A DNA stretch of 64,000 nt from Palsa-1392 sp963819975 (GTDB lineage Bacteria; Verrucomicrobiota; Verrucomicrobiia; Chthoniobacterales; UBA10450), in the NCBI GenBank assembly GCA_963819975.1, contig CAWFYE010000003.1, positions 109,126-173,125 on the forward strand. Direction: 5' to 3'. Below the pieces are notes generated by a model. It worked only from the letters and a program-made list of their open reading frames with translations. It was not told the DNA's origin and did not search any database. Made by a program: the position numbers and the translations under genes. Below are positions 1 to 8,106 of this stretch, one piece after another (within the stretch, counting starts at the first letter, position 1; the number at the start of each line of letters is the position of its first letter).

Positions 1-687
1 CATTTCTTTGAAGCTGAAATAAGGCAGCCGTCCCTCGGCCGGGGCGCCGATGATGACGTGGTCGAGCAGCTTGATCTGCAAAAGCTCGGCGGCTTCGCGC
101 AGGCGTCTCGTCAGGCTGTGATCGGCCTGGCTCGGGGAGGGATCGCCCGAGGGATGATTGTGCACCACGATGACGGCGAAGGCCGAATAAATGAGCGCGG
201 GGCGAAAGACGTCGCGCGGGTGGGCGATGCTTTCATTGACGCTGCCTAACGACACTTCCTCGACCCGAATGAAATGATAGCGCGTGTCGAGAAGAATGAT
301 GCGGAGCGATTCCTTGTGCAGGGCCCGCATCTCCGGGCCGAGAAGTTCGTAAACCTGTTCGGGAGTCTCGATTCTTTTGCCGGAAAAATTCTCCCGCGCC
401 AACCTTTGCCCGAGTCCAAAGGCGGCGGCCAGTTGCGTCGCCTTGGCAAAGCCGATGCCCTTGATTCCGGCCAGCTCCTTGACCGAGCAACGGCTCAGGC
501 GGCCTAACGATCCATATTTCTCGATCAACTGTCGCGCTACCTCGACTGCGTTCGCGCCTTTCAGTCCGGTCCGGAGCAGGATCGCGATCAATTCGGCGTC
601 GCTCAGTGCGGACGCGCCGCGGCTGGCTAGTTTTTCGCGAGGGCGATCCGCTTCCGGCATCTCGCTGATTTTCAGCTGCGCCGTCAT
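1..687 (-). CDS. radC: RadC family protein (JAB/MPN metalloprotease fold), 3' end cut by window edge
   Basis: The reverse strand is open from an ATG at 687-685 to the first base of the window, giving 229 codons without a stop. The N-terminal part carries a helix-hairpin-helix-like segment (ELAGIKGIGFAKATQL). The C-terminal part has the JAB/MPN zinc motif of RadC, VVHNHPSGDPSPS, followed by LLDHVIIG and YFSFKEM, which is close to the usual RadC C-terminus, so only a few residues should be missing. RadC proteins are annotated as DNA repair factors, but their biochemical role is unsettled. The gene reads in the same direction as the prenyl synthase upstream of it, 36 bp away. Two copies of the GCCTAACGA nonamer lie inside it. 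Confidence 0.93.
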   Translation of the reverse strand, partial: MTAQLKISEMPEADRPREKLASRGASALSDAELIAILLRTGLKGANAVEVARQLIEKYGSLGRLSRCSVKELAGIKGIGFAKATQLAAAFGLGQRLARENFSGKRIETPEQVYELLGPEMRALHKESLRIILLDTRYHFIRVEEVSLGSVNESIAHPRDVFRPALIYSAFAVIVVHNHPSGDPSPSQADHSLTRRLREAAELLQIKLLDHVIIGAPAEGRLPYFSFKEM

Positions 688-723
688 CTTGCGGGTCGGG
701 AAAGCAAGGCGCCGTCCGGCACC

Positions 724-1749
724 TCAGCTCCGCAGTTGTTCGAGCAGCTCGCGGAGCGCTTCGCCGAGGCCGAAAAGTGCATCCAGGTTGCGGTTCGTGC
801 CGAGCGGAGCGAGTTCGGCCTGCGCGTCGCGGATTAATTCCGCGGCGGTCTCGATCGATTTATCGAGCGCGCCATCCGTCGGGGAATTTTGCAGGAGCGC
901 AGTGACTTCCGCGAGCCGGCCTTCCAGGACCAGCGCGCAGCAGCGTTCGCGATCGAAAGCCGTGGCCGATTCCAGGAGGGTCAGGACAGGGAGAGTCAGC
1001 TTCCCTTTGCGCAGATCGGTCCCGAGCGTTTTTCCGGTCTCGGCTTCTGTTCCCGCGATGTCGAGGCAGTCGTCGTAAATCTGGTAGGCAGTCCCGATCT
1101 TGGCGCCAAAACTTTTCAGTCGAGTGACATGTTCCTCTGGCGCCCCGCTGATGACCGCGCCCAATTCCGCCGCGCAGGCGAAGAGCGATCCGGTTTTCAT
1201 GCCGATGATCCGGAAATAATCCTCGCGTGAAAGTTGGAGATCGAACCGACGCTGGGTCTGGATCATTTCCCCCGAGCAAACCTCGGTCGCGGTCCGCGCG
1301 ATCGTGCGACTGATATTGGTGTCGTCGAAATCGGTCGCGAGATTGAGGGCATGGGCAAAAAGCACATCGCCGAGCAGGACGCTGAGCGAATTTCCCCAAC
1401 GCGCGTTGACTGTCGGCTGGGCGCGGCGGCGTTCCGCCTCATCCATGATGTCGTCGTGCACGAGAGTGGCGAGGTGAATCAACTCCACAATGACGGCGAG
1501 ATCGAGGTGGCCCGAGACTAACGACCCGGTGGCACCGCCGCTGAGGAGTGCGACGAGCGGGCGGAGGCGTTTGCCGCCGCCACCGATCGCATAGGCAACG
1601 TAGCCTTCAATTGCCGGGTCGAACGCGGTCGTTTGGGCGGTGATCCGCCGGTCCACTTCATCGAGCTGCGCTTGAACCGGCTCAAAGACGCGACTCAGCG
1701 GTCCTGCCACGCCGTTGGCAGTGGCGGCTGAGTTCGCGGAAAATTTCAC
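724..1749 (-). CDS. Polyprenyl (trans-isoprenyl) diphosphate synthase
   Basis: A 341-residue class I trans-prenyltransferase that condenses IPP onto allylic diphosphates, probably making the quinone side chain. The sequence shows GGKRLRP (58-64), the first aspartate-rich motif DDIMD (99-103), GMKTGSLF (183-190) and the second aspartate-rich motif DDCLD (226-230) followed by KTLGTDLRKGK. These are the canonical substrate and Mg2+ sites. Length suits a long-chain (octa-/nonaprenyl) synthase of the IspB/HepT type, but chain length cannot be read off safely. The first 18 residues are poorly conserved in appearance, so a later start is possible. It is co-oriented with radC. A spacer of about 105 bp with no obvious feature separates it from the lipoate ligase gene. 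Confidence 0.93.
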   Translation of the reverse strand: MKFSANSAATANGVAGPLSRVFEPVQAQLDEVDRRITAQTTAFDPAIEGYVAYAIGGGGKRLRPLVALLSGGATGSLVSGHLDLAVIVELIHLATLVHDDIMDEAERRRAQPTVNARWGNSLSVLLGDVLFAHALNLATDFDDTNISRTIARTATEVCSGEMIQTQRRFDLQLSREDYFRIIGMKTGSLFACAAELGAVISGAPEEHVTRLKSFGAKIGTAYQIYDDCLDIAGTEAETGKTLGTDLRKGKLTLPVLTLLESATAFDRERCCALVLEGRLAEVTALLQNSPTDGALDKSIETAAELIRDAQAELAPLGTNRNLDALFGLGEALRELLEQLRS

Positions 1750-1855
1750 AAGCGCAGGATAGAAGGTCGGCTTTTAATGTCAAAGCTACAGGAGGGGTTA
1801 GGGGCGAGAGCGAAAGGCTAAAGATTCGATTCGTGATGCAGCTACTTTCCCCAGA

Positions 1856-2518
1856 TTACCAGCGGCGCATCCAGGCGTCGGTCCCGTATTTTTCCGCAAC
1901 CAGGGTCGCAGCCCGCGCAAGCAACGGCGTCGAAATTTCCGCGCGCTCGATTGTCAACGAAAGCGCGGCAGCGAAGCGCTCGCGAAACGATTCCCGTAAG
2001 TCGGGAAGTTGAATGCTGCCTTGATGAAGGAAACCGCCCCGCGTCCGGCGTTGCGCGGCGCCCGCGATTTTGCGCCCGAGCAGCATGACGTCGTCGCGCA
2101 CCGGGTTGGCGAAACAGGCATCGGAAATTCGCGGCTCGGCCTTTGGAGCCAATTCTGCTTCCCTTCCTTCGACTAGCAACGCATCGCGGATCGCGCCATG
2201 GAGAGCGGCATAAATGGTCGCCGGACCAAGGGCAGCGGCGGGCTCCGTCGCCGGGGTTACGAGCGCGTAAGTGAGATCTTCGCCGTGCAGGACGCTGCCG
2301 CCACCGGTCCAGCGCCTAACGAGATCGCGCTCCGCTCCCTGCGCGACGACGTCCGCAAATTTTCCGAAGTAGCCAAACGAAAGAGATGGCCGGCGCCAGC
2401 CATAGAAGCGGAGCGTGGGAACGACGGCCCGCTCGAGCAAGGCTTCGTCGATCGCCATGTTCAAGGCGGCCTCGGCGGCCACCTGATCGTCTTGCAAAAG
2501 GAGCCGCTCAAACAACAT
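1856..2518 (-). CDS. Lipoate-protein ligase A family protein (BPL/LplA catalytic domain)
   Basis: About 220 residues from the ATG at 2518-2516. A longer upstream reading exists but lies wholly within pyrF. The motif RRWTGGGSVLHGEDLTYAL matches the lipoate-binding RRxtGGGavyHd signature of the LplA/LipM/BPL fold, and LNMAIDEALLE near the start is also typical of the family. Expected activity is transfer of lipoyl or octanoyl groups to carrier proteins; ligase versus octanoyltransferase cannot be told apart here. The start overlaps the end of pyrF by 11 bp on the same strand, so translation is probably coupled. The protein is shorter than E. coli LplA because it lacks the C-terminal accessory domain. 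Confidence 0.85.
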   Translation of the reverse strand: MLFERLLLQDDQVAAEAALNMAIDEALLERAVVPTLRFYGWRRPSLSFGYFGKFADVVAQGAERDLVRRWTGGGSVLHGEDLTYALVTPATEPAAALGPATIYAALHGAIRDALLVEGREAELAPKAEPRISDACFANPVRDDVMLLGRKIAGAAQRRTRGGFLHQGSIQLPDLRESFRERFAAALSLTIERAEISTPLLARAATLVAEKYGTDAWMRRW

Positions 2519-3215
2519 CGGCCACGATTTGGTCGAGCGCCGCGCGCGGATCGGGTGCAGCGGTAATCGGGCGCCCGATGACAAGAAAGTCCGCGCCTGC
2601 CTGGAGCGCTTCGGCCGGAGTCATGGTGCGCTTTTGATCGCCCGCCGGCGAATCGGCCGGCCGGATTCCCGGCGTCACAACCTTTAGTTTCGTTCCGTGC
2701 GCAGACCGGAGTGGGTGCAATTCACGCGGACTGGCGACCACCCCGCCAAGCCCCGCTTCCACGCCCAACCCGACCAGCCGAAGAACCTGTTCCTTCATCG
2801 GGGCTTCGATCCCGACCTCGCGGAGTGTCGCATCATTGGAACTGGTCAGAACCGTCACCCCCAGGAGCAACAGCTCCGGCCCGGCTGCGCCAACCGCGGC
2901 TTCGATCATGGCGCGCCCGCCGCAGAGATGGAGGGTGAGCATTTCCACGCCTAACGAACCGGCACTCTCGACCGCGCGGCCCACCGTGTTCGGAATGTCG
3001 TGCAGTTTGAGATCGAGAAAGACGCGTCCGCCGAGATCGTGAACCGCCCGCACGATCTCCGGCCCGGCAGCGATGTAGAGCTGCAGCCCAACCTTGAAAA
3101 GACCGGGGTGGGGCGAAAGACGGCGGACGAGAGCGAGCGCCTCGTCGGCCGTCGGCAGGTCGAGCGCGACGATGATCCGTTCGCGCGGTTTGATTTCAGC
3201 GGCTTGCCAGTTCAT
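2508..3215 (-). CDS. pyrF: Orotidine 5'-phosphate decarboxylase
   Basis: Decarboxylates OMP to UMP, the last step of pyrimidine synthesis. The start is taken at the ATG at 3215-3213 (MNWQAAEIKPRERIIVALDL), because 23 further upstream residues look non-native and reach into the ispE side. The active-site motif VFLDLKLHDIPNTVG is present at residues 65-79 (D68, K70 and D73 in the catalytic Asp-Lys-Asp array). A C-terminal phosphate-binding GADFLVIGRPIT is also visible. The 235-residue length is normal for the bacterial short form. It diverges from ispE with only 28 bp between the starts, so any two promoters must overlap. The 3' end overlaps the lipoate ligase gene. Confidence 0.95.
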   Translation of the reverse strand: MNWQAAEIKPRERIIVALDLPTADEALALVRRLSPHPGLFKVGLQLYIAAGPEIVRAVHDLGGRVFLDLKLHDIPNTVGRAVESAGSLGVEMLTLHLCGGRAMIEAAVGAAGPELLLLGVTVLTSSNDATLREVGIEAPMKEQVLRLVGLGVEAGLGGVVASPRELHPLRSAHGTKLKVVTPGIRPADSPAGDQKRTMTPAEALQAGADFLVIGRPITAAPDPRAALDQIVADVV

Positions 3216-3243
3216 CCGGTTCCACACAGGGTTGCAGGAACCT

Positions 3244-4077
3244 ATGCAGCTTTTCGCGCCCGCGAAGATCAATTTATCGTTCAAGATTCTGCTCCGGCGC
3301 GAGGACGGCTTTCACGAGATCGAAACCCTCATGGCGCCAATCTCGCTCGCCGATGAGCTGACGATCGAGCCTGATGAACCCGGAAGCGGGATCAGTTTTT
3401 CAACCGACGATCCGACCTTGCCGCCCGGGGAGGACAACCTTGTCGTGCGGGCGGCACGCAGTTTTTTCGCCACCATCGGCGAGGAGCCGGGGGTGCGGAT
3501 CATGCTGCGGAAAAGAATCCCGCACGGCGCCGGGCTGGGCGGCGGAAGCAGTGACGCCGCCAGCACTTTACTCGGCTTGAACCAACTCCACGAGCAGCCG
3601 CTGACGGCGGATCGCCTAACGAACCTGGCAGCAGCGCTCGGATCGGATGTGCCGTTTTTCCTCGTGCAAAGCGCGGCGCGCTGCAGTGGGCGCGGAGAGG
3701 TTGTAGACCCGGTCGAGCCGTTGCCGCCGTTTTCGCTCCTTCTTTTGAAACCGGAGTTTGGCGTGCCGACACCGTGGGCTTACCAGCACTGGCGCGATTC
3801 GCGCGATTTGCCGGGCGTCGATCACGCGCCGCAGGCGGTCGGAGATCTGACTTTCCAGAATGATCTCGAGCGCCCGGTTTTCGAAAAGTATCTCTTCCTC
3901 GCTCGAGTAAAGGGCTGGTTGCGCGAACAACCGGAGGTCGACGCCGCGCTTCTTTCCGGCTCTGGCTCGACCATGTTTGCGGTTCTGCGCGAAGCGGCAG
4001 CGGGCGACGCGCTCGCCGCCCGGGCGCGCGCCGAACTTGATCCCGCGCTCTGGGTCGCCGTCGTCAGGACTCGTTAG
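3244..4077 (+). CDS. ispE: 4-diphosphocytidyl-2-C-methyl-D-erythritol kinase
   Basis: A GHMP-family kinase of the MEP isoprenoid pathway that phosphorylates CDP-methylerythritol. The chosen start (MQLFAPAKINLSFKIL) gives 277 residues and places the diagnostic PAKINL at 6-11. The reading frame is open further upstream but that part is the pyrF antisense. The glycine-rich ATP loop PHGAGLGGGSSDA spans about 93-105, and a C-terminal LLSGSGSTMFAVL GHMP motif is present. The stop codon TAG lies inside a TCGTTAGGC nonamer that also supplies the TAA stop of the converging Nudix gene, so the two genes overlap by 4 bp end to end. Confidence 0.95.
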   Translation: MQLFAPAKINLSFKILLRREDGFHEIETLMAPISLADELTIEPDEPGSGISFSTDDPTLPPGEDNLVVRAARSFFATIGEEPGVRIMLRKRIPHGAGLGGGSSDAASTLLGLNQLHEQPLTADRLTNLAAALGSDVPFFLVQSAARCSGRGEVVDPVEPLPPFSLLLLKPEFGVPTPWAYQHWRDSRDLPGVDHAPQAVGDLTFQNDLERPVFEKYLFLARVKGWLREQPEVDAALLSGSGSTMFAVLREAAAGDALAARARAELDPALWVAVVRTR

Positions 4078-4688
4078 GCAAGCAATTGATCGAGGTGGTC
4101 GACGCAAATCTGCGACCAGGTCTCGAGATTTTCGCGACGGTCCTGTAGCTCAGCTTTCGTCAAAAAGGCAAGGTTGGTGATCATCGCTTCGCGCTTTTGC
4201 ACCTTCGCTTCCTCGAGCCGGAAGACGTGCACGACGCCGAGGTGGACACGGCCGACTTCAGTCGTGTCGTCGTTTAGGAGCGCCACGATCCGGTCTTCGA
4301 ACGGCGTCGAAATTTCGACTTCTTCGTTGACCTCACGTTCGACCCCGGCTCGATAAGCCTGCTCGTCCCAGGCGAAAAGCGACTCGTCCTCGTCGTTCAT
4401 GTGGCCGCCGATGCCGATCGAGCCCTTTGCGACCAGGCGCTGTTCGCCCGCTTTCTTTCCGCGGACGTAATGCAGAACGCGGTCGCCGCAAACCAGCAGG
4501 GCGTAGGGGATGATCTGTTTGTGGGTGGGATCATTTTCAGCCGTGGCTCGGGCGAGGAAATAGTTGTTCCCGCGGGCGAGCATGGCGTCGAGGTAAGGCT
4601 GCGGTTCGAAGTGAAGACCGTGAAAACTGCCGAGCTCGTCGAAGAGACTGCGCTTGACGACGAGGACGTTTTCGTTAGGCGCGCTCAT
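4074..4688 (-). CDS. Nudix-type hydrolase-like protein
   Basis: A 204-residue protein with GSIGIGGHMNDEDE followed by YRAGVEREVNEEVEI, a slightly expanded Nudix box (GX5EX7REUXEEXGU) with the REVNEEV core intact. An N-terminal region of about 80 residues precedes the Nudix fold. Substrate is not predictable. Proteins of this shape are usually listed as Nudix or phosphoesterase family without a known role. It converges on ispE and shares its terminal bases. The start codon region contains a reverse nonamer, translated as PNE in residues 4-6. It is 13 bp from the end of the PagL-like gene, on the same strand. Confidence 0.8.
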   Translation of the reverse strand: MSAPNENVLVVKRSLFDELGSFHGLHFEPQPYLDAMLARGNNYFLARATAENDPTHKQIIPYALLVCGDRVLHYVRGKKAGEQRLVAKGSIGIGGHMNDEDESLFAWDEQAYRAGVEREVNEEVEISTPFEDRIVALLNDDTTEVGRVHLGVVHVFRLEEAKVQKREAMITNLAFLTKAELQDRRENLETWSQICVDHLDQLLA

Positions 4689-4701
4689 CGATCGGGTCGC
4701 G

Positions 4702-5334
4702 CTAGAATGAGTAAGTCACGCCCACCTGCGGGCCGAGCAGATTAAGGCTCGGATTGGGATCGGTCTGGCCGCCGTTGGAAAGATGCTGGTAAATACCACC
4801 GATATTGAATTTCCAGTGGTCGTTGACAAGATAATCGACCCCGACCTGGGTCAAAATATTGAAGGTGAAATCCTGACCCTGACCCTGCCGAAAGGCGTCT
4901 GTGCTGTCGATAAACCCGGCGCCAACGCCGCCCGAAGCGTAGGGCTGCAAACGCCAACCTGGCTGAACAAAAACATGCCGAAGGCCCACTGAGATTCCGA
5001 AATATCGGTTTTCCGGTCCGCGGAAAATCGGTTCCGCCATGGCGAGAAAATAGAACTGGTTATAACCGCGGAAAAAGCTGTGATCGTCGTGGTTGACTCC
5101 CAAAAGCCGCCGGCCGGTAAAGAACTGGGCGCCTATTTCGTAGGAATTGGGATTGCCCGCGATGCCCAGAAGATAGGCCGTTTCGGTTGCAAATTCCCAC
5201 TTCGGAGGCTCGAACGGTTGCGCCGCAGGCGTCCTCGTTTCGGGATGCGATTCCGCTTCGCCGGCGCGGAGTTCGGTCGCGAACAAGCAGGCTGCGAGAA
5301 CCAGCATCGAGAGGATGAGTCGAGCGAATTTCAT
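4702..5334 (-). CDS. PagL-like outer membrane protein (lipid A 3-O-deacylase family)
   Basis: The reading starts at MKFARLILSMLVLAACLF, a signal peptide ending near ELRAGEA. A longer frame exists but would run through the divergent gene. The 210-residue product has alternating aromatic beta-strands and ends in GVTYSF, a typical outer-membrane C-terminal phenylalanine. The stretch IYQHLSNGG matches the PagL catalytic His-x-Ser-Asn motif. PagL enzymes remove the 3-O-linked acyl chain of lipid A at the outer membrane. Membership in the acyloxyacyl hydrolase family is fairly secure; activity is inferred. It fits lipid A synthesis implied by lpxI further on. Confidence 0.75.
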   Translation of the reverse strand: MKFARLILSMLVLAACLFATELRAGEAESHPETRTPAAQPFEPPKWEFATETAYLLGIAGNPNSYEIGAQFFTGRRLLGVNHDDHSFFRGYNQFYFLAMAEPIFRGPENRYFGISVGLRHVFVQPGWRLQPYASGGVGAGFIDSTDAFRQGQGQDFTFNILTQVGVDYLVNDHWKFNIGGIYQHLSNGGQTDPNPSLNLLGPQVGVTYSF

Positions 5335-5403
5335 CAAAGGGGCGGAAGCATATTTCGCCTTGCTGCAATTGCAATCGAGGCGCCATCTCGTCATGCTGGC
5401 GTC

Positions 5404-6057
5404 ATGAAAAAGTTCGCTCTGCTTTGTTTTATGATCATTGGCTTTGCGCGGCCCGGCCTCGTCGCCGCCGCGGAGGATGCGGTGCAACTCGGGGACGCCG
5501 TCTGGAAGGCGAGCGGTGGCGAAAATTGGCCTCACGTGAAGGCCATCGACTTCACTTTTGCGGTGGAAAAAGCCGGCAAAAACCTGCTCTCTGCGGAGCA
5601 TCACTGGGATGTCGTCGCTCAAACCGACCGGGTAAAGTGGAAGGGCAAGGATGTCACAGTCAACCTGGCCGACCCGGGGACGGACGAAGATTCGAAGGCC
5701 GCCTACGCGCGCTGGGTGAACGATTCCTATTGGCTACTCGCGCCGCTCAAACTCAAGGATCGCGGAGTAAACCTGAGCGCTGAGGGAAAAAAGAAAATCG
5801 ACGGCGCGGAGCGGGAGGTGCTGCGGTTGAGCTTTGGCAAGGTCGGCCTCACGCCCGGCGATAATTACCGGCTTTATGTCGATCCGAAAACGAACCTGGT
5901 CAGCTCGTGGGATTACATGCCTGAGCCCGGGCAATCGAAACACGCGACTTGGACTGATTATCAAAAATCCGGCGGGCTAACGCTGGCGACGGATCACGAA
6001 ATGGATGGAGGCGTGCGGATCCGGTTTTTGGATCTCAAAGTCACGACCGTGCAATAG
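5404..6057 (+). CDS. Exported protein of unknown function
   Basis: A 217-residue protein beginning MKKFALLCFMIIGF with a cleavable signal peptide ending near VAAAEDA. The mature part has no cysteine pairs or motifs that I recognise. It contains HHWDVVAQTDRVKWKGKDV and LSFGKVGLTPGDNYRLYVDPKTNLV, a pattern of antiparallel strands reminiscent of LolA/LolB-type lipid-binding barrels, but the resemblance is weak. It diverges from the PagL-like gene with about 70 bp between starts, and converges on the pseudouridine synthase gene with 25 bp between ends. The function is unknown. Confidence 0.7.
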   Translation: MKKFALLCFMIIGFARPGLVAAAEDAVQLGDAVWKASGGENWPHVKAIDFTFAVEKAGKNLLSAEHHWDVVAQTDRVKWKGKDVTVNLADPGTDEDSKAAYARWVNDSYWLLAPLKLKDRGVNLSAEGKKKIDGAEREVLRLSFGKVGLTPGDNYRLYVDPKTNLVSSWDYMPEPGQSKHATWTDYQKSGGLTLATDHEMDGGVRIRFLDLKVTTVQ

Positions 6058-6082
6058 CGGTCGCGGCAATCCATCCGGGGAG

Positions 6083-6871
6083 TTATCGTTCCTCGCTTGC
6101 CCTCATCCACGACATCAGGTCTTCCGGCAACGAACTCCGCCACTCGAATTCTCCCGCGATGCGCAATCCAGCGGAATGGAGCGCATGACGCGGCAGGAGA
6201 AGCTGGCTAGCCAGTTCCTCTGTCCAGCCGGTCTCGATGAAACGCAGATAAAGCTTTTCGTTAGGCCCGTAAATCTTGTCTCCGACAATGGCGTGGCCGA
6301 GATGCGCCAGGTGGACGCGGATCTGGTGCGTCCGCCCGGTCCGGGGGATGGCTCTCACGACCGTGAAAGGTTCCTCCTGCCTAACGAACCGATCTTCGAC
6401 CCGGAATTCGGTCACGGCTGGTGCGCCTTTTTCGTGAATCGTTTGTTTTAACCAGATATCAGATGGGCCGTGTTCGCCTTGCCGGGTAATGGGCGCGTCC
6501 ACGGCCGTCGTATCCCAGTCTGGCCAGCCCTGCACGATCGCGAGATACTCTTTCTCGACCAGGCGGCGTTCCATCGCGAGCCCGAAGCGGCGCGCGGTGG
6601 CGCGATTCTTCGCGATCAGGACCAGGCCGCTCGTTTCGCGATCGAGCCGGTTCACAATCGAGACCTGACCGCCGTTGACCAACTCAAAGGCGAGGACTTC
6701 GCGCAGCGCGGCCCAGAGCGTCGGAGTGCCGTCTGGCTTGCTCGGGTGAATGAGGAGAAAGGGCGGCTTCTCGACCACAAGGTAATCTTCGGTCTCCGCC
6801 ACGATGCGAAATTTCGGCGGCGTCCTTGCGTGGCCGGTGGCCGTAGGTAGATGAGCGAACGCTGGCATCAT
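6083..6871 (-). CDS. RluA-family RNA pseudouridine synthase
   Basis: Isomerises uridine to pseudouridine in rRNA or tRNA. The catalytic motif IVNRLDRETSGLVLIAKN is clear (catalytic Asp in RLDRETSG), with DYLVVEKPPFLLIHPSKPD before it and RTGRTHQIRVHLAHLGHAIVGDKIYG after it, the three hallmark blocks of the RluA/RluC/RluD family. At 262 residues it lacks the N-terminal S4 domain of RluC/RluD, as in RluA/TruC. RNA target not assignable. Two consecutive ATG codons (6871 and 6868) could serve as start. The first overlaps the ATG of the divergent ABC gene by two bases, an extreme head-to-head arrangement. It contains two nonamers (6258, 6379). Confidence 0.93.
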   Translation of the reverse strand: MMPAFAHLPTATGHARTPPKFRIVAETEDYLVVEKPPFLLIHPSKPDGTPTLWAALREVLAFELVNGGQVSIVNRLDRETSGLVLIAKNRATARRFGLAMERRLVEKEYLAIVQGWPDWDTTAVDAPITRQGEHGPSDIWLKQTIHEKGAPAVTEFRVEDRFVRQEEPFTVVRAIPRTGRTHQIRVHLAHLGHAIVGDKIYGPNEKLYLRFIETGWTEELASQLLLPRHALHSAGLRIAGEFEWRSSLPEDLMSWMRASEER

Positions 6872-7562
6872 GATTTCTCTGCAAAAAGTTAGTCGCTATT
6901 ACGAAGCCGGCGAGCGTTCAGTGCACGCCCTCGAGGAAGTGTCGCTGAACATCGGCCGGCATGAGTTCGTTGCCGTGGTCGGTCCGAGTGGCTGCGGGAA
7001 GAGCACCTTGCTCCATCTCATCGCCGGGCTGGATCACCCGACAACGGGAGAAATCGTAGTCGACGGGCTTAGCCTGACGGACGCTGACGACGCGCAGTTG
7101 ACCGATTTCCGGCGCCGCCAGCTCGGACTTGTTTTCCAGTTTTTCAATCTTCTGCCGACCATGAATGCGCTCGAGAACGTGGCCCTTCCCTTACTTCTGC
7201 AGGGAGTTCCGCTGGCCGAGAGCGAGGCGCGGGCGCGGGAACTTCTGGAATTAGTCGGCCTAGCGAACCGGGCGACGCATTTCGTCCATCAATTGAGCGG
7301 CGGCGAACAGCAGCGGACCGCGATTGCGCGCGCCTTGGTGCATCGGCCCTCGCTTCTGATCGCGGACGAGCCGACTGGCAACCTCGACACCGCTTCGGCC
7401 GCGCGTGTTCTTGCCCTGCTTCGGCAGATCGCGAATGAAAAACTCGCGACTCTGATCCTCGTTACCCATAGCGCGGAAGTCGCGGCTGCCGCCTCGCGCC
7501 TGATCGAGCTGCGGGATGGAAAGGTCGTCTCCGACCAACTCACAGCGACGGATGCGGCCTGA
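6870..7562 (+). CDS. ABC transporter ATP-binding protein, LolD/MacB type
   Basis: A 230-residue ATPase with Walker A GPSGCGKST (38-46), signature LSGGEQQR, Walker B LLIADEPTGNLD and the H-loop LVTHS. The TGNLD extension and the FQFFNLLPTMNALENVALP Q-loop region point to the LolD/MacB/FtsE subfamily, which extracts lipoproteins or powers MacB-like pumps. No permease gene adjoins, so it is an orphan ATPase here. Its start overlaps the pseudouridine synthase start on the other strand. It is followed after 16 bp by the SRPBCC gene. Confidence 0.92.
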   Translation: MISLQKVSRYYEAGERSVHALEEVSLNIGRHEFVAVVGPSGCGKSTLLHLIAGLDHPTTGEIVVDGLSLTDADDAQLTDFRRRQLGLVFQFFNLLPTMNALENVALPLLLQGVPLAESEARARELLELVGLANRATHFVHQLSGGEQQRTAIARALVHRPSLLIADEPTGNLDTASAARVLALLRQIANEKLATLILVTHSAEVAAAASRLIELRDGKVVSDQLTATDAA

Positions 7563-7578
7563 CGGTGTTATCGTCCCC

Positions 7579-8049
7579 ATGCCCATTTACCAACTTGAGC
7601 GACGGCAGAACGTGCCGATGTCTTTGGCGGAGTGCTGGCGCTTCTTTTCCGACCCGCGCAATCTGAAGAAGATCACTCCGCCGGAGATGAATTTCGTCAT
7701 TAAGCGCGATCTCCCGCCGGAAGTTTATCCGGGCCTGATGATCGAATACACCGTTTCGCCATTGTTAGGCATCCCGCTCACCTGGCTGACCGAGATCGTC
7801 CAGGTCGATCCGCCGCATCGCTTCGTCGACGAGCAGCGGGTCGGTCCTTACCGCATCTGGCATCACGAACATTTTTTCCGCGCGCTTCCCGAGGGCGGGA
7901 CTGAAATGCACGACCTGGTCACTTATGTGCCACCGTTCGGGCCGCTCGGCGCGCTCCTCAACCGGCTTGTCATTCGCCCGCAACTCGAGCGGATTTTCGA
8001 TTACCGCCGGGAGCATCTGCCGGACGGCTCCGGCCAAGCGATGGCTTGA
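7579..8049 (+). CDS. SRPBCC (START/Bet v1-like) family protein
   Basis: 156 residues from ATG 7579 (MPIYQLERRQNVPMSLAECW); an upstream in-frame ATG at 7516 would overlap the ABC gene. The sequence FFSDPRNLKKITPPEMNF, then GLMIEYTVSPLLGIPLTWLT, FVDEQRVGPYRIWHHEHFF and MHDLVTYVPPFGPLG follows the pattern of SRPBCC cyclase/dehydrase-like proteins often found beside NAD-dependent epimerases (YfcH/SRPBCC fusions). It probably binds a small hydrophobic ligand. The function is unknown. A one-mismatch nonamer sits at 7762. Confidence 0.75.
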   Translation: MPIYQLERRQNVPMSLAECWRFFSDPRNLKKITPPEMNFVIKRDLPPEVYPGLMIEYTVSPLLGIPLTWLTEIVQVDPPHRFVDEQRVGPYRIWHHEHFFRALPEGGTEMHDLVTYVPPFGPLGALLNRLVIRPQLERIFDYRREHLPDGSGQAMA

Positions 8050-8106
8050 CCCCATCGTCAAAACCGCTTTACCTAACGTCTTACCAACTCCGGAAAGGAA
8101 GCGCCT

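Noticed and set aside
377..1078. Long plus-strand frame over radC and the prenyl synthase
   Set aside because: It is the antisense shadow of two well-supported minus-strand genes, with Arg/Ser/Ala-rich composition typical of GC-rich shadows.
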